Shown: piece by piece, positions 17,157 to 25,628 of the stretch
How positions within the stretch are numbered: the first letter of the stretch is position 1
Layout: each line of letters opens with the position of its first letter
Origin: Azotobacter bryophylli
GTDB taxonomy: Bacteria; Pseudomonadota; Gammaproteobacteria; Pseudomonadales; Pseudomonadaceae
NCBI RefSeq assembly: GCF_042643485.1
Contig: NZ_JBHRSJ010000012.1
Location: 248,001-312,000 of the forward strand
Reading direction: 5' to 3'
Length of the DNA: 64,000 bases
Made by a program: the position numbers and the translations under genes
The notes under the pieces: model-generated
Seen by the model: only the letters and a program-made list of their open reading frames with translations
Database searches by the model: none
Told to the model about the DNA's origin: nothing

Positions 17157-18217
17157 GTCCCGAGCAGTTCAGCAGCGCCGTTCTCGATTGGTTCGACCGC
17201 CACGGCCGTCACGACCTGCCCTGGCAGCAGGGCATCACCCCGTACCGGGTGTGGGTCTCGGAAATCATGCTGCAGCAGACCCAGGTCGCCACCGTGCTCG
17301 GCTACTACGACCGTTTCATGCACGCCCTGCCCACGGTGGAGGCGCTGGCCGCCGCCGCCGAGGACGAAGTGCTGCACCTGTGGACCGGGCTCGGCTACTA
17401 CAGCCGGGCGCGCAACCTGCACAGGACAGCGAAGATCGTCGTCGAGCAGCACGGCGGCGAATTCCCCCGCTCGGTGGACGAGCTGGCCGAGCTGCCCGGC
17501 ATCGGCCGCTCCACCGCCGGCGCCATCGCCAGTATCAGCATGGGCCTGCGCGCGCCCATCCTCGACGGCAACGTCAAGCGCGTGCTGGCCCGCTACCAGG
17601 CCCAGGACGGCTATCCCGGCGAGCCGAAAGTGGCGAAACGGCTATGGGACACCGCCGAGCGCTTCACGCCGCGGGAGCGGGTCAACCACTACACCCAGGC
17701 GATGATGGATCTCGGAGCCACCCTCTGCACCCGCACACGACCGAGCTGCCTGCTCTGCCCGCTCCGGGAAGGCTGCCGCGCCCACCAGCTCGGCCGCGAG
17801 ACCGACTATCCGGAATCCAAGCCACGCAAGGAGCTGCCGCAGAAGCGCACCCTGATGCCGCTGCTGGCCAGCCGCGACGGCGCCATCCTGCTCTACCGCC
17901 GCCCGGCCAGCGGCCTCTGGGGCGGACTCTGGAGCCTGCCGGAGCTGGACGACCTCGCCGCCCTCGACCCGCTCGCCGCCCGCCATGCCCTGGAGCTCGG
18001 CGAGCGCCGCGCGCTCCCCGGCCTGACCCACACCTTCAGCCATTTCCAGCTGGCCATCGAGCCCTGGCTGATCCGGGTGGAGCAAGCTTCGCCCGTCATG
18101 GCCGAGGCCGACTGGCTCTGGTATAACCTCGCCACCCCGCCGCGCCTGGGCCTCGCCGCCCCGGTGAAGAAACTGCTGAAGCGGGCGCAGGCCGAACTGC
18201 AGCAGCCAACCCTGTAG
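17153..18217 (+). CDS. mutY: Adenine DNA glycosylase MutY
   Basis: Base-excision repair glycosylase of 354 residues that removes adenine mispaired with 8-oxoguanine. The helix-hairpin-helix LPGIGRSTAGA (about 114-124) precedes the catalytic Asp138 in ILDGNVKR; the proton donor Glu37 lies in VSEIMLQQTQ. Four cysteines C192, C199, C202 and C208 (C-x6-C-x2-C-x5-C) bind a 4Fe-4S cluster. The C-terminal ~120 residues form the NUDIX-like domain that reads 8-oxoG. The gene overlaps asmA and is followed by yggX, whose product is linked to iron-sulfur protection; the mutY-yggX pairing is conserved in gammaproteobacteria. Confidence 0.97.
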   Translation: MSPEQFSSAVLDWFDRHGRHDLPWQQGITPYRVWVSEIMLQQTQVATVLGYYDRFMHALPTVEALAAAAEDEVLHLWTGLGYYSRARNLHRTAKIVVEQHGGEFPRSVDELAELPGIGRSTAGAIASISMGLRAPILDGNVKRVLARYQAQDGYPGEPKVAKRLWDTAERFTPRERVNHYTQAMMDLGATLCTRTRPSCLLCPLREGCRAHQLGRETDYPESKPRKELPQKRTLMPLLASRDGAILLYRRPASGLWGGLWSLPELDDLAALDPLAARHALELGERRALPGLTHTFSHFQLAIEPWLIRVEQASPVMAEADWLWYNLATPPRLGLAAPVKKLLKRAQAELQQPTL

Positions 18218-18245
18218 GGCGGAGCCCTCCGCCACCCCGCTACAG
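18212..18245. repeat. Nested hairpin between mutY and yggX
   Basis: An inner stem GGCGGAG/CTCCGCC (18218-18224 with 18227-18233) lies inside outer arms CTGTAG and CTACAG (18212-18217 and 18240-18245). The left arm overlaps the last codons of mutY. No T tract follows, so it is more likely a small palindromic repeat or an mRNA processing/stability element than a terminator. Confidence 0.6.
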
Positions 18246-18268
18246 AGAAGATGTCCGAGGAGACCCCC

Positions 18269-18541
18269 ATGACCCGCACCGTCCACTGCCGCAAGTACAA
18301 AGAGGAACTGCCCGGCCTCGACCGCCCGCCGTATCCGGGGGCCAAGGGCGAGGACATCTACAACCACGTCTCGAAGAAGGCCTGGGACGAGTGGCAGAAG
18401 CATCAGACCATGCTGATCAACGAGCGCCGGCTGAACATGATGAACGCCGAGGACCGCAAGTTCATCCAGACCGAGATGGACAAGTTCCTCTCCGGCGAGG
18501 AATACGCCCAGGCGGAAGGCTACGTACCGCCGAGCGAGTGA
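18269..18541 (+). CDS. yggX: YggX-type Fe(2+)-trafficking protein
   Basis: Small cytosolic protein of 90 residues of the YggX family, linked to oxidative-damage protection of iron-sulfur clusters and to iron trafficking. The N-terminus MTRTVHCRKYKEELPG carries the single conserved cysteine (C7), followed by LDRPPYPG and the helical KAWDEWQKHQTMLINE segment; both are family hallmarks. I chose the ATG at 18269 because gaggag sits 6-7 nt upstream and because family members start with MTRTV; an ATG 18 bp earlier lies before that ribosome-binding site. It shares the strand and probably the transcript with mutY. Confidence 0.95.
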   Translation: MTRTVHCRKYKEELPGLDRPPYPGAKGEDIYNHVSKKAWDEWQKHQTMLINERRLNMMNAEDRKFIQTEMDKFLSGEEYAQAEGYVPPSE

Positions 18542-18604
18542 TCGCCCGGCTGCCCGCCCGTGCCGCTAACCGCTTAAAAAAACTAATTTTTTCGTGGGCC
18601 GCAG

Positions 18605-18634
18605 TTGACGTTCCGACGGCAAAGACGGTTTAAT
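18605..18634 (+). promoter_or_regulatory. Sigma-70 promoter of the tRNA-Phe genes
   Basis: TTGACG (18605-18610) and TTTAAT (18629-18634) are separated by 18 bp and lie just before the first tRNA gene. A start near 18641 leaves a leader of only a few bases. An A/T-rich patch (aaaaaaactaattttttc) just upstream may act as an UP element. Confidence 0.75.
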
Positions 18635-18647
18635 GCCGGCCGTTGTT

Positions 18648-18723
18648 GCCCAGGTAGCTCAGTCGGTAGAGCAGGGGATTGAAAATCCCCGTGTCGGCGG
18701 TTCGATTCCGTCCCTGGGCACCA
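18648..18723 (+). tRNA. tRNA-Phe (anticodon GAA), copy 1
   Basis: A 76-nt cloverleaf with acceptor stem GCCCAGG/CCTGGGC, D-arm GCTC-AGTCGGTA-GAGC, anticodon stem-loop GGGGATTGAAAATCCCC with GAA as anticodon, T-arm with TTCGATT, and an encoded CCA end at 18721-18723. Identical to the second copy 27 bp downstream. Confidence 0.98.
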
Positions 18724-18750
18724 CTTCATTCAGGTGTCCATGCCTGACGC

Positions 18751-18826
18751 GCCCAGGTAGCTCAGTCGGTAGAGCAGGGGATTGAAAATCCCCGTGTCGG
18801 CGGTTCGATTCCGTCCCTGGGCACCA
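18751..18826 (+). tRNA. tRNA-Phe (anticodon GAA), copy 2
   Basis: Exact duplicate of the first tRNA-Phe, including the encoded CCA, separated from it by 27 bp. Both probably come from one promoter and end at the terminator at 18867-18893. Confidence 0.98.
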
Positions 18827-18866
18827 TCGAATTCCTTCCGGCTGCCCTCGGCATCCGAAAGCCCGA

Positions 18867-18893
18867 AAAACCGGCCCTCGTGCCGGTTTTTTT
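18867..18893 (+). terminator. Terminator after the tRNA-Phe pair
   Basis: AAAACCGGC (18867-18875) pairs with GCCGGTTTT (18882-18890) around a CCTCGT loop and continues into a run of seven T. Confidence 0.92.
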
Positions 18894-19013
18894 GTTGCCC
18901 GCGAATTTCCTCCCCTGCCCCGCCGCCGTACAGCCGACCAGGCTGTGGATAACCCTGGCCGTCGAACACCGGGCACTACACTTAGCTCACCGCGTGCAGG
19001 CCAGGAATGCGAC

Positions 19014-21554
19014 ATGCCGATCGATTCGCCGCCCCCGCCCTGGTGGCTGGAGCCCCCGCCCGCAGCCGATGCCACTCGCGGCCTGTCGGCAGAGGAAGCC
19101 GGGGCCCGGCTCGAACGCTTCGGTCCCAACCTGTTCCGCGCGCGCCAGGAAAGATCGCTGCTGCGCCAATACCTCAGCCGCTTCGGCAACCCGCTGGTGA
19201 TCATCCTGCTGGTCGCCAGCGCCGTCTCCGCCTTTACCGGAGAAGTGGCGGATTTCCTGATCATCGCCTGCATCGTGCTGCTCAGCGTCACCCTCGACTT
19301 CGTCCAGGAGCATCGGGCCAACGCGGCCGCGGAGAAGCTACGCCAGTCCGTGTCCGTGCGGGCCAGCGTGCTGCGTGACGGCCAGACGCGGGAGATCGCG
19401 GTCGCCGAGGTGGTGCCGGGCGACGTGGTGCTGCTGTCCGCCGGCGATCTGGTGCCGGCGGACGCCCGGGTGCTGGAAGCGCGGGATTTCTTCGTCAAGC
19501 AGGCGCTCCTGACCGGCGAGCCCTACCCCGTGGAAAAGCGCGCGGAAACGCCGCCGGCCACGGCCGTGGAGCTGGCCGAAGCCGGCAATGCGGTGTTCAT
19601 GGGCACCTCGGTCATCAGCGGCAGCGCCCGGGCGCTAGTGGTGGAGACCGGCACCCGGACCGCCATCGGCGCCATCGCCGACAGCGTCACCCGCGCGGCG
19701 GCGCCGACCTCGTTCGAGCTCGGCACCCGCCAGTTCGGCCTGCTGATCATGCGCCTGACCATGCTCCTGGTGCTCTTCGTGCTGCTGGTGAACGCCGCCT
19801 TCCACCGGCCCCTGCTGGAATCCTTCCTGTTCGCCGTGGCCCTGGCCGTCGGCCTGACTCCCGAGCTGCTGCCCATGGTGGTCTCGGTCACCCTGTCGCG
19901 CGGGGCGATGCGCATGGCCAGGAAGCAGACGATCGTCAAACGCCTGTCGGCGATCCAGGACCTGGGCTCGATGGACGTGCTCTGCACCGACAAGACCGGC
20001 ACCCTGACCGAGGCCAGCATCCGCCTGGAGCGGCAGGTGGACTGCCGGGGACAACCCAGCGAGCGGGTGCTGGAGCTGGCCTACCTCAACAGCTTCTTCG
20101 AGACCGGTCTGAAAAGCCCGCTGGACGAGGCGATCCTCGCCAGACCGGTCGGCACCGGCGCCTGGCGGAAGATCGACGAGGTGCCCTTCGACTTCGAGCG
20201 GCGGCGCGTCTCCGTCCTCATCGACGACGGCACGTCCCGCTGGCTGGTGGTCAAGGGAGCGCCGGACGACGTCATCGGGCTCTGCACCCAGTACGAAAGC
20301 GGCCCCGAAGCCCTCGCCCGGCCCATGGACGAGTCGGCCAGAGCGGCCGTCCACGACCAGTACCGCGCCCTGGAGCAGGACGGCCTGCGGGTGCTGGGGA
20401 TCGCCTGGCGCCCGGTGGCGACGGACCATCCGCACGCGGTGGTGGGCGACGAGGCGCAGCTGGTGCTCGCCGGCTTCGCCGCCTTCCTCGACCCGCCCAA
20501 AGCCAGCGCCGCCCCGGCCCTGGCGGCGCTGGCGGAAAGCGGCGTGGCGATCAAGATAGTCACCGGCGACAGCGATCTGGTCACCCGGCACGTCTGCCGG
20601 CAGCTGGGAGTTCCGGTCGCCGGCCTGCTGACCGGCAAGGAGATCGACCAGTTGGACGATCACGCCCTGTGCGCCCGGGTGGAGGCGGCGAACCTGTTCT
20701 GCCGGGTCAACCCGGCGCAGAAGGAGCGAGTCATACGGGCGCTGCGGGCGCGCGGCCACGTGGTCGGCTACCTGGGCGACGGCATCAACGACGCACCGTC
20801 CCTGCATGCGGCGGACGTCGGCCTGTCGGTGGATTCGGCGGTGGACGTGGCCAAGGAGGCGGCCGACATGATCCTCCTGAAGCAGGACCTGCAGGTGCTG
20901 CAGGCGGGCGTGCTGGAGGGGCGGCGGACCTTCGGCAACATCATGAAGTACATCCTGATGGGAACCAGCTCCAACTTCGGCAACATGTTCAGCATGGCCG
21001 GGGCGGCGCTGTTCCTGCCGTTCCTGCCCATGCTGCCGACCCAGATCCTGCTCAACAACATCCTCTACGACGTCTCGGAAATCGCCATTCCGCTGGACGA
21101 GGTGGACGACGAAGAGATACGCCGCCCCCATGCCCTGGACCTGGAGTTCATCCGCGACTTCATGCTGGTGATCGGGCCGATCAGCTCGCTGTTCGACTTC
21201 CTCACCTTCTACCTGATGCTGCGGGTGCTGCAGGCCGGCGAGAGCCTGTTCCAGACCGGCTGGTTCGTCGAATCGCTGTGCACCCAGGTGCTGGTGATCT
21301 TCGTCATCCGCACCCGCAGCAATCCCCTGAGAAGCCGTCCCTATCCCGTGCTGACGGCGGCCTCGCTGGGCATCGCGGCGCTCGCGGTGCTCCTGCCCCT
21401 GCTGCCGCTGGCCGGCCATTTCGGCTTCGTGCCGCCGCCCGCCGCCTTCTACCTCATCCTCGGCGCCATGGTGCTGGCCTATCTGCTGATCGTGGAGCTG
21501 GCCAAACAAGGCTTCTACCGCTGGATGCGGGCGAGAAGAGCGGCACGGGGATAG
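19014..21554 (+). CDS. mgtA: Magnesium-translocating P-type ATPase (MgtA-like), copy 1
   Basis: Inner-membrane P3B-type ATPase of 846 residues, expected to import Mg2+ with ATP hydrolysis. Visible elements are the actuator motif LTGEPYPVEK (near 165), the phosphorylation motif DKTGTLT with Asp326, the KGAPDD nucleotide-binding region, the GDGINDAPSLHAADVG hinge motif (near 585) and about ten membrane segments with VGLTPELLPM in M4. I chose the ATG at 19014, preceded by agga; a frame extends 23 codons further up. It is convergent with a second MgtA-like gene at 22223-24943 and differs strongly from it in sequence. No leader peptide or Mg-sensing riboswitch was recognised upstream. Confidence 0.88.
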   Translation: MPIDSPPPPWWLEPPPAADATRGLSAEEAGARLERFGPNLFRARQERSLLRQYLSRFGNPLVIILLVASAVSAFTGEVADFLIIACIVLLSVTLDFVQEHRANAAAEKLRQSVSVRASVLRDGQTREIAVAEVVPGDVVLLSAGDLVPADARVLEARDFFVKQALLTGEPYPVEKRAETPPATAVELAEAGNAVFMGTSVISGSARALVVETGTRTAIGAIADSVTRAAAPTSFELGTRQFGLLIMRLTMLLVLFVLLVNAAFHRPLLESFLFAVALAVGLTPELLPMVVSVTLSRGAMRMARKQTIVKRLSAIQDLGSMDVLCTDKTGTLTEASIRLERQVDCRGQPSERVLELAYLNSFFETGLKSPLDEAILARPVGTGAWRKIDEVPFDFERRRVSVLIDDGTSRWLVVKGAPDDVIGLCTQYESGPEALARPMDESARAAVHDQYRALEQDGLRVLGIAWRPVATDHPHAVVGDEAQLVLAGFAAFLDPPKASAAPALAALAESGVAIKIVTGDSDLVTRHVCRQLGVPVAGLLTGKEIDQLDDHALCARVEAANLFCRVNPAQKERVIRALRARGHVVGYLGDGINDAPSLHAADVGLSVDSAVDVAKEAADMILLKQDLQVLQAGVLEGRRTFGNIMKYILMGTSSNFGNMFSMAGAALFLPFLPMLPTQILLNNILYDVSEIAIPLDEVDDEEIRRPHALDLEFIRDFMLVIGPISSLFDFLTFYLMLRVLQAGESLFQTGWFVESLCTQVLVIFVIRTRSNPLRSRPYPVLTAASLGIAALAVLLPLLPLAGHFGFVPPPAAFYLILGAMVLAYLLIVELAKQGFYRWMRARRAARG

Positions 21555-21631
21555 AAGACTTGAAGCCCCGGATGAGGCCCGAGGTCAGCGCCGCCCGGAA
21601 GCGCTAGCGCGACGCGTCCCGAGCGCCGTTA

Positions 21632-21651
21632 CCGGCCCGAGAACGGGCCGG
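21632..21651. terminator. Hairpin between convergent mgtA copy 1 and cusF-like gene
   Basis: CCGGCCCG-AGAA-CGGGCCGG is a perfect 8-bp stem with a tetraloop between the convergent genes. No T tract follows on either strand, so termination is plausible but not assured. Confidence 0.5.
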
Positions 21652-21664
21652 CAGGAGTGGACGA

Positions 21665-22036
21665 CTACTCGGTCTCGATCGACTGGATACGCGCCTTCTT
21701 GCCGTGGGTGCTGAACTCGAATTTCACCTTGTCCCCCACCTTGAGGTCCTTGAGCTGGTCCGGCGTGGCGGAGAAATGCCGGGTCTTGGCGCCCCAGCTC
21801 AGGCTGGGTACGGCATCGTGGGCGATGGTCACGCTCTCCTTCTGGATCGACTTGATCGTCCCGGTGGCCTCCGCCGTCTGCTCGGTGCCGCTCTTGTGTT
21901 CCGGCCCCATGTGCTCGGTACCTTTGTGTTCACTGCCGTGTTCAGAGCTCATGGGGTCGGAGCCGGTCGAGGTATCGGCAGCGATCGCCGTCTGGCTGAG
22001 CGCCGCGATCATGGTAACGACAAGCAGGTATCTCAT
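21665..22036 (-). CDS. CusF-like periplasmic metal-binding protein with altered metal site
   Basis: Secreted protein of 123 residues: signal peptide 1-20 (ending AIAA), a His/Glu/Met-rich stretch (residues ~29-47 with three or four EH-type repeats), and a CusF-type OB fold (~55-123). In E. coli CusF, copper or silver is held by a His, a Trp and two Met in the pattern W-x-A-M-T-M. Here H73 and W81 are kept, but the two methionine positions are K84 and R86. It therefore should not bind Cu(I) in the standard way, and the His/Met-rich N-terminal stretch may be the main metal ligand. It lies between two MgtA-type ATPases but on its own; no CusABC genes are nearby. Confidence 0.8.
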   Translation of the reverse strand: MRYLLVVTMIAALSQTAIAADTSTGSDPMSSEHGSEHKGTEHMGPEHKSGTEQTAEATGTIKSIQKESVTIAHDAVPSLSWGAKTRHFSATPDQLKDLKVGDKVKFEFSTHGKKARIQSIETE

Positions 22037-22222
22037 TGCTGGATTTCCTCTGCGTGGCTGTCAGTTGCGAATGGGCGCCGACAGGGCCCGTCATTCGACG
22101 CCGGAATACGGCACCGTCGTCGAGGTCACGTCTGCGGCGGGCGGATTCCAGTGCCCGGTTAACCCTAGATCAGCCGCCTGCGCGACGTCCGGCAGGCTAA
22201 CCAATGGGCGCCCACGGCGGGC

Positions 22223-24943
22223 TCACTGCCAGCCGTAACGTCGGACGAACCAGCCCTTCATCAGCTGGATGAGCACGGCGTATCCCAGCAGGATGCCGAT
22301 CAACCAGGGGAAGTAACCCCATGGCAGCGCCTGCAGCTTGAAATAACCAGCCAACGGCGATACCGGCAGCAGCAGGCCGACTCCGATGATGGTCAAGGTC
22401 AGCGCCAGCAGTGGCCAGGACGCCCGGCTGCGGATGAAAGGCAGCTTGCGCGTGCGGATCAGGTGTACCACCAGGGTCTGGGAAATCAGCCCCTCGACGA
22501 ACCAGCCGGTCTGAAACAGCCGCTGTTGCTCCGGGCTGTTCGCCGCGAACACGAACCACATGAGCAGGTAGGTGAGAATGTCGAAGATCGAGCTGAGCGG
22601 TCCGAAGAACACCATGAAGCGCCCTAGGTCCTCGGAACGCCAGTGCTGGGGACGCTCCAGCAGCTCCTCGTCGACGTTGTCGAAGGGAATGGCGGTCTGC
22701 GACAGGTCGTAGAGCAGGTTCTGCACCAGCAGGTGCATAGGCAGCATGGGCAGGAACGGCAGGAAGGCACTGGCCACCAGCACGCTGAACACGTTGCCGA
22801 AGTTCGAGCGGGCGGTCATCTTGATGTACTTGAGCATGTTGACGAAGGTCTTGCGGCCCTCGGCAACCCCCTGCTCCAGCACCAGCAAGCTCTTCTGCAG
22901 CAGGATGATGTCGGCGGCCTCCTTGGCGATGTCGACCGCGCTGTCCACCGAGATGCCGATGTCCGCCGCGCGCAGGGCCGGCGCGTCGTTGATGCCGTCG
23001 CCGAGGAAGCCGACCACGTGGCCGCGCTGGCGCAGCAGGCGAACCAGACGTTCCTTGTGCGCCGGTGTCAGGCGCGCGAAGACGGCGGTGCGCTCGCAGG
23101 CGGCGGCCAGGGCCTGGTCGTCGAGCGCCGCCAGATCGCTACCGGTCAGCAGCTCCCGGGCGTCCAGACCAACGGCGCGGCAGACGCAGCGGGTGACCCG
23201 CTCGTTGTCCCCCGTCAGCACCTTCACCGTCACGCCCTGCCGCCGCAGCGCCTTCAGGGCCGCCACGGCGGTTTCCTTCGGCGGATCGAGGAAGGCGATG
23301 TAGCCCATCAGCGTCAGCTCGCGCTCGTCCGCGAGCCGATAGTCGGCCTGGGCCGCCGGCAGCTCGCGCCGGGCCACCGCCACCACCCTCAGCCCCTCGT
23401 CGTTAAGAGTGGCGGTGTGGGCGCGGATCTCCACCAGCCGCGCGGCGTCCAGCGGCTCGCTGGAGGCGCCGTGGCGAACCCGGGTACAGACCTGGAGCAC
23501 CTCTTCCAGCGCGCCCTTGCAGATCAGCAGATGGCCCTTCCCCTCCTCACCGACCACCACGGACATGCGCCGGCGCTCGAAGTCGAAAGGCAGCTCGTCG
23601 ACCTTGACGAAGCGCTCGACCAGGCGCAGCTCGCCCCGCGACTCCGTGCGCTCCAGCACCGCCACGTCGAGCAGGTTCTTCAGGCCGGACTGGTAGTAAC
23701 TGTTGAGAAAGGCGTATTCCAGCACCTCGTCGGAGGGCGCGCCGAAGGCGTCGGTATGGCGCTCGAGGACGATCCGGTCCTGGGTCAGGGTCCCGGTCTT
23801 GTCGGTGCACAGGACATCCATGGCACCAAAGTTCTGGATCACGTCCAGGTGCTTGACCACCACCTGCTGCCGGGACAGCACCACGGCCCCCTTGGCCAGC
23901 GTGGAGGTAACGATCATCGGCAGCATCTCCGGGGTGAGACCGACGGCCACCGACAGGGAGAACAGCGTGGCCTCCAGCCAGTCGCCCTTGGTGAAGCCGT
24001 TGATCAGCAGCACCACCGGCGCCATCACCAGCATGAAGCGGATCAGCAGCCAGCTGACCTTGTTGATGCCCCGCTGGAAGGCATTGGGCTCCTCGTCCCG
24101 CTGAGCGACCCGCGTGGTCAGGTTGCCGAAGAAGGTGGCACGACCGGTGCCGATGACCATGGCGGTGGCCGAGCCGCTAACCACGTTGGTGCCCATGAAG
24201 CACAGATTGTCCAGCTCCAGGGGGTTGCGCGCCTCCGTCCCGGCGCGGTGCGCGAACTTCTCCACGGGCAGGGATTCGCCGGTCATCGCGGCCTGGCTGA
24301 CGAACAGGTCGCGAGCGTGCAGCAAGCGCAGGTCGGCGGGGATCATGTCGCCAGCGGACAGGCGCACGATATCGCCGGGCACCAAGTCGCGGATCGGCAC
24401 CTCGACGCCGAAGGACGGCTGGCTCCGGCCGGCCTGCCCGGGACGCAGCACCGTGGCGGTGTTGCCGACCATGGCCTTGAGCTGCTCGGCGGCGCGATTG
24501 GAGCGGGTCTCCTGAAAGAAGCGCAGCAGGGTCGAGACCACCACCATGGTGCCGATCACCAGCGCCGCGCTCAGATCCTCGGTCACCCAGGAGATCAGGG
24601 CCAGGGCGGTCAGCAGCAGATTGAACGGGTTGCCGTAGCACAGCCACAGGTGCCGGCCGAGCGAAGCCGGACGATCCTGCTCCACCCGGTTCTCGCCAAA
24701 ACGCTCGCGCCGCTCGTCCGCCTGCCCGGCACCGAGCCCCTGCGGGCCGCTGTCATAGGTGAGGTACAGCTCGGCCTCGTCGCTGCAGGCCGCCGCGACC
24801 AGCGACTCGACGAAGGCCGTCGGCAGTTGGGCGCGCGCCGGGCCGGGCACTAGGCGCTCGGACAGGACATCGCGGCGGAAGTGTCGGCGTTCGAGGCGGT
24901 GGCTAAAGAACTGCAGGAACAGTTGGGCGAGAATCTTGAACAT
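22223..24943 (-). CDS. mgtA: Magnesium-translocating P-type ATPase (MgtA-like), copy 2
   Basis: Full-length P3B ATPase of 906 residues, close to the ~900 of enterobacterial MgtA and with an ~60-residue longer N-terminus than copy 1. The phosphorylated aspartate is D381 in DKTGTLTQ; MTGESLPVEK, VGLTPEMLPM, LTGDNERVTR and GDGINDAPALRAADIG are all intact, as are ten predicted membrane segments. ggag lies a few bases before the chosen ATG. It is transcribed toward copy 1 and the cusF-like gene. Two unlike Mg2+ ATPases within 6 kb suggest different regulation or a separate acquisition rather than a recent tandem duplication. Confidence 0.92.
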   Translation of the reverse strand: MFKILAQLFLQFFSHRLERRHFRRDVLSERLVPGPARAQLPTAFVESLVAAACSDEAELYLTYDSGPQGLGAGQADERRERFGENRVEQDRPASLGRHLWLCYGNPFNLLLTALALISWVTEDLSAALVIGTMVVVSTLLRFFQETRSNRAAEQLKAMVGNTATVLRPGQAGRSQPSFGVEVPIRDLVPGDIVRLSAGDMIPADLRLLHARDLFVSQAAMTGESLPVEKFAHRAGTEARNPLELDNLCFMGTNVVSGSATAMVIGTGRATFFGNLTTRVAQRDEEPNAFQRGINKVSWLLIRFMLVMAPVVLLINGFTKGDWLEATLFSLSVAVGLTPEMLPMIVTSTLAKGAVVLSRQQVVVKHLDVIQNFGAMDVLCTDKTGTLTQDRIVLERHTDAFGAPSDEVLEYAFLNSYYQSGLKNLLDVAVLERTESRGELRLVERFVKVDELPFDFERRRMSVVVGEEGKGHLLICKGALEEVLQVCTRVRHGASSEPLDAARLVEIRAHTATLNDEGLRVVAVARRELPAAQADYRLADERELTLMGYIAFLDPPKETAVAALKALRRQGVTVKVLTGDNERVTRCVCRAVGLDARELLTGSDLAALDDQALAAACERTAVFARLTPAHKERLVRLLRQRGHVVGFLGDGINDAPALRAADIGISVDSAVDIAKEAADIILLQKSLLVLEQGVAEGRKTFVNMLKYIKMTARSNFGNVFSVLVASAFLPFLPMLPMHLLVQNLLYDLSQTAIPFDNVDEELLERPQHWRSEDLGRFMVFFGPLSSIFDILTYLLMWFVFAANSPEQQRLFQTGWFVEGLISQTLVVHLIRTRKLPFIRSRASWPLLALTLTIIGVGLLLPVSPLAGYFKLQALPWGYFPWLIGILLGYAVLIQLMKGWFVRRYGWQ

Positions 24944-25186
24944 GGGCACTCCAGATGCCCCGGTCGCGACGGCCAGGGTCGACGCCTTGTCAGGATGCTT
25001 CTGCTGCACGGAGCGTAGCGCATAGAAAGACCTCTCCCCGGCCCCGTCGTTGCCGGCCCCCGGTCCCGTACCGCGCGACGCTTACAAGCCCGTGGGATTC
25101 CGGCCATTGTGGCGCCGGCCGCCGGCGACCATGCTCGAGTTCCAACGTCGGGAGCACGCCGATCCGCACACACGAGGGCACCGTTC

Positions 25187-25621
25187 ATGAAGACCGTGGC
25201 GCAAATCCTCCGGGACAAGCAGAACCGCGACGTCCACACCATCGGCCCGCACGCCACCGTCCTGGAGGCGCTGCAGGTGCTGGCCGAGAAGAACGTCGGC
25301 GCCCTGCCGGTGGTCGAGGACGGCCAACTGGTGGGCGTGATCAGCGAGCGCGACTATGCGCGCAAGGTCGTCCTGCGCGGACGCTCCTCGGTGGGCACCC
25401 CGGTCCGGTCGATCATGAGTGCGCCGGTGGTGACGGTGGGGCCGCAGCATAGTATCCGGGCCTGCATGGCGCTGATGACCGATCGCCACCTGCGCCACCT
25501 GCCGGTGGTCGAGAACGGCCACCTGGTGGGCCTGCTGTCCATCGGCGACCTGGTGAAGGAGGCGATCGCCGAGCAGGACGCCCTGATCGGCCAGCTGCAG
25601 CAGTACATCCGCGGCGAGTGA
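25187..25621 (+). CDS. Tandem CBS-domain protein
   Basis: Cytosolic protein of 144 residues made of two CBS motifs (about residues 8-62 and 72-130), which together form one Bateman module that binds adenine nucleotides. Repeated VLEALQVLAEKNVGALPV and ACMALMTDRHLRHLPVV patterns define the two halves. The function of stand-alone CBS proteins of this type is not settled; roles as nucleotide-level sensors are known in the family. It is divergent from mgtA copy 2 and ends 7 bp before the 3' end of the chemoreceptor gene on the opposite strand. Confidence 0.88.
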   Translation: MKTVAQILRDKQNRDVHTIGPHATVLEALQVLAEKNVGALPVVEDGQLVGVISERDYARKVVLRGRSSVGTPVRSIMSAPVVTVGPQHSIRACMALMTDRHLRHLPVVENGHLVGLLSIGDLVKEAIAEQDALIGQLQQYIRGE

Positions 25622-25628
25622 GCCGGGC

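Noticed and set aside
18651..18826. Tandem tRNA-Phe as an integration (att) site duplicate
   Set aside because: Both copies are full-length tRNAs with CCA ends 27 bp apart and no integrase or mobile genes adjoin them; simple gene duplication explains them.
24944..25186. Mg2+-sensing riboswitch or leader peptide upstream of mgtA copy 2
   Set aside because: The 5' region shows no proline-rich leader frame or M-box-like arrangement that I can recognise.
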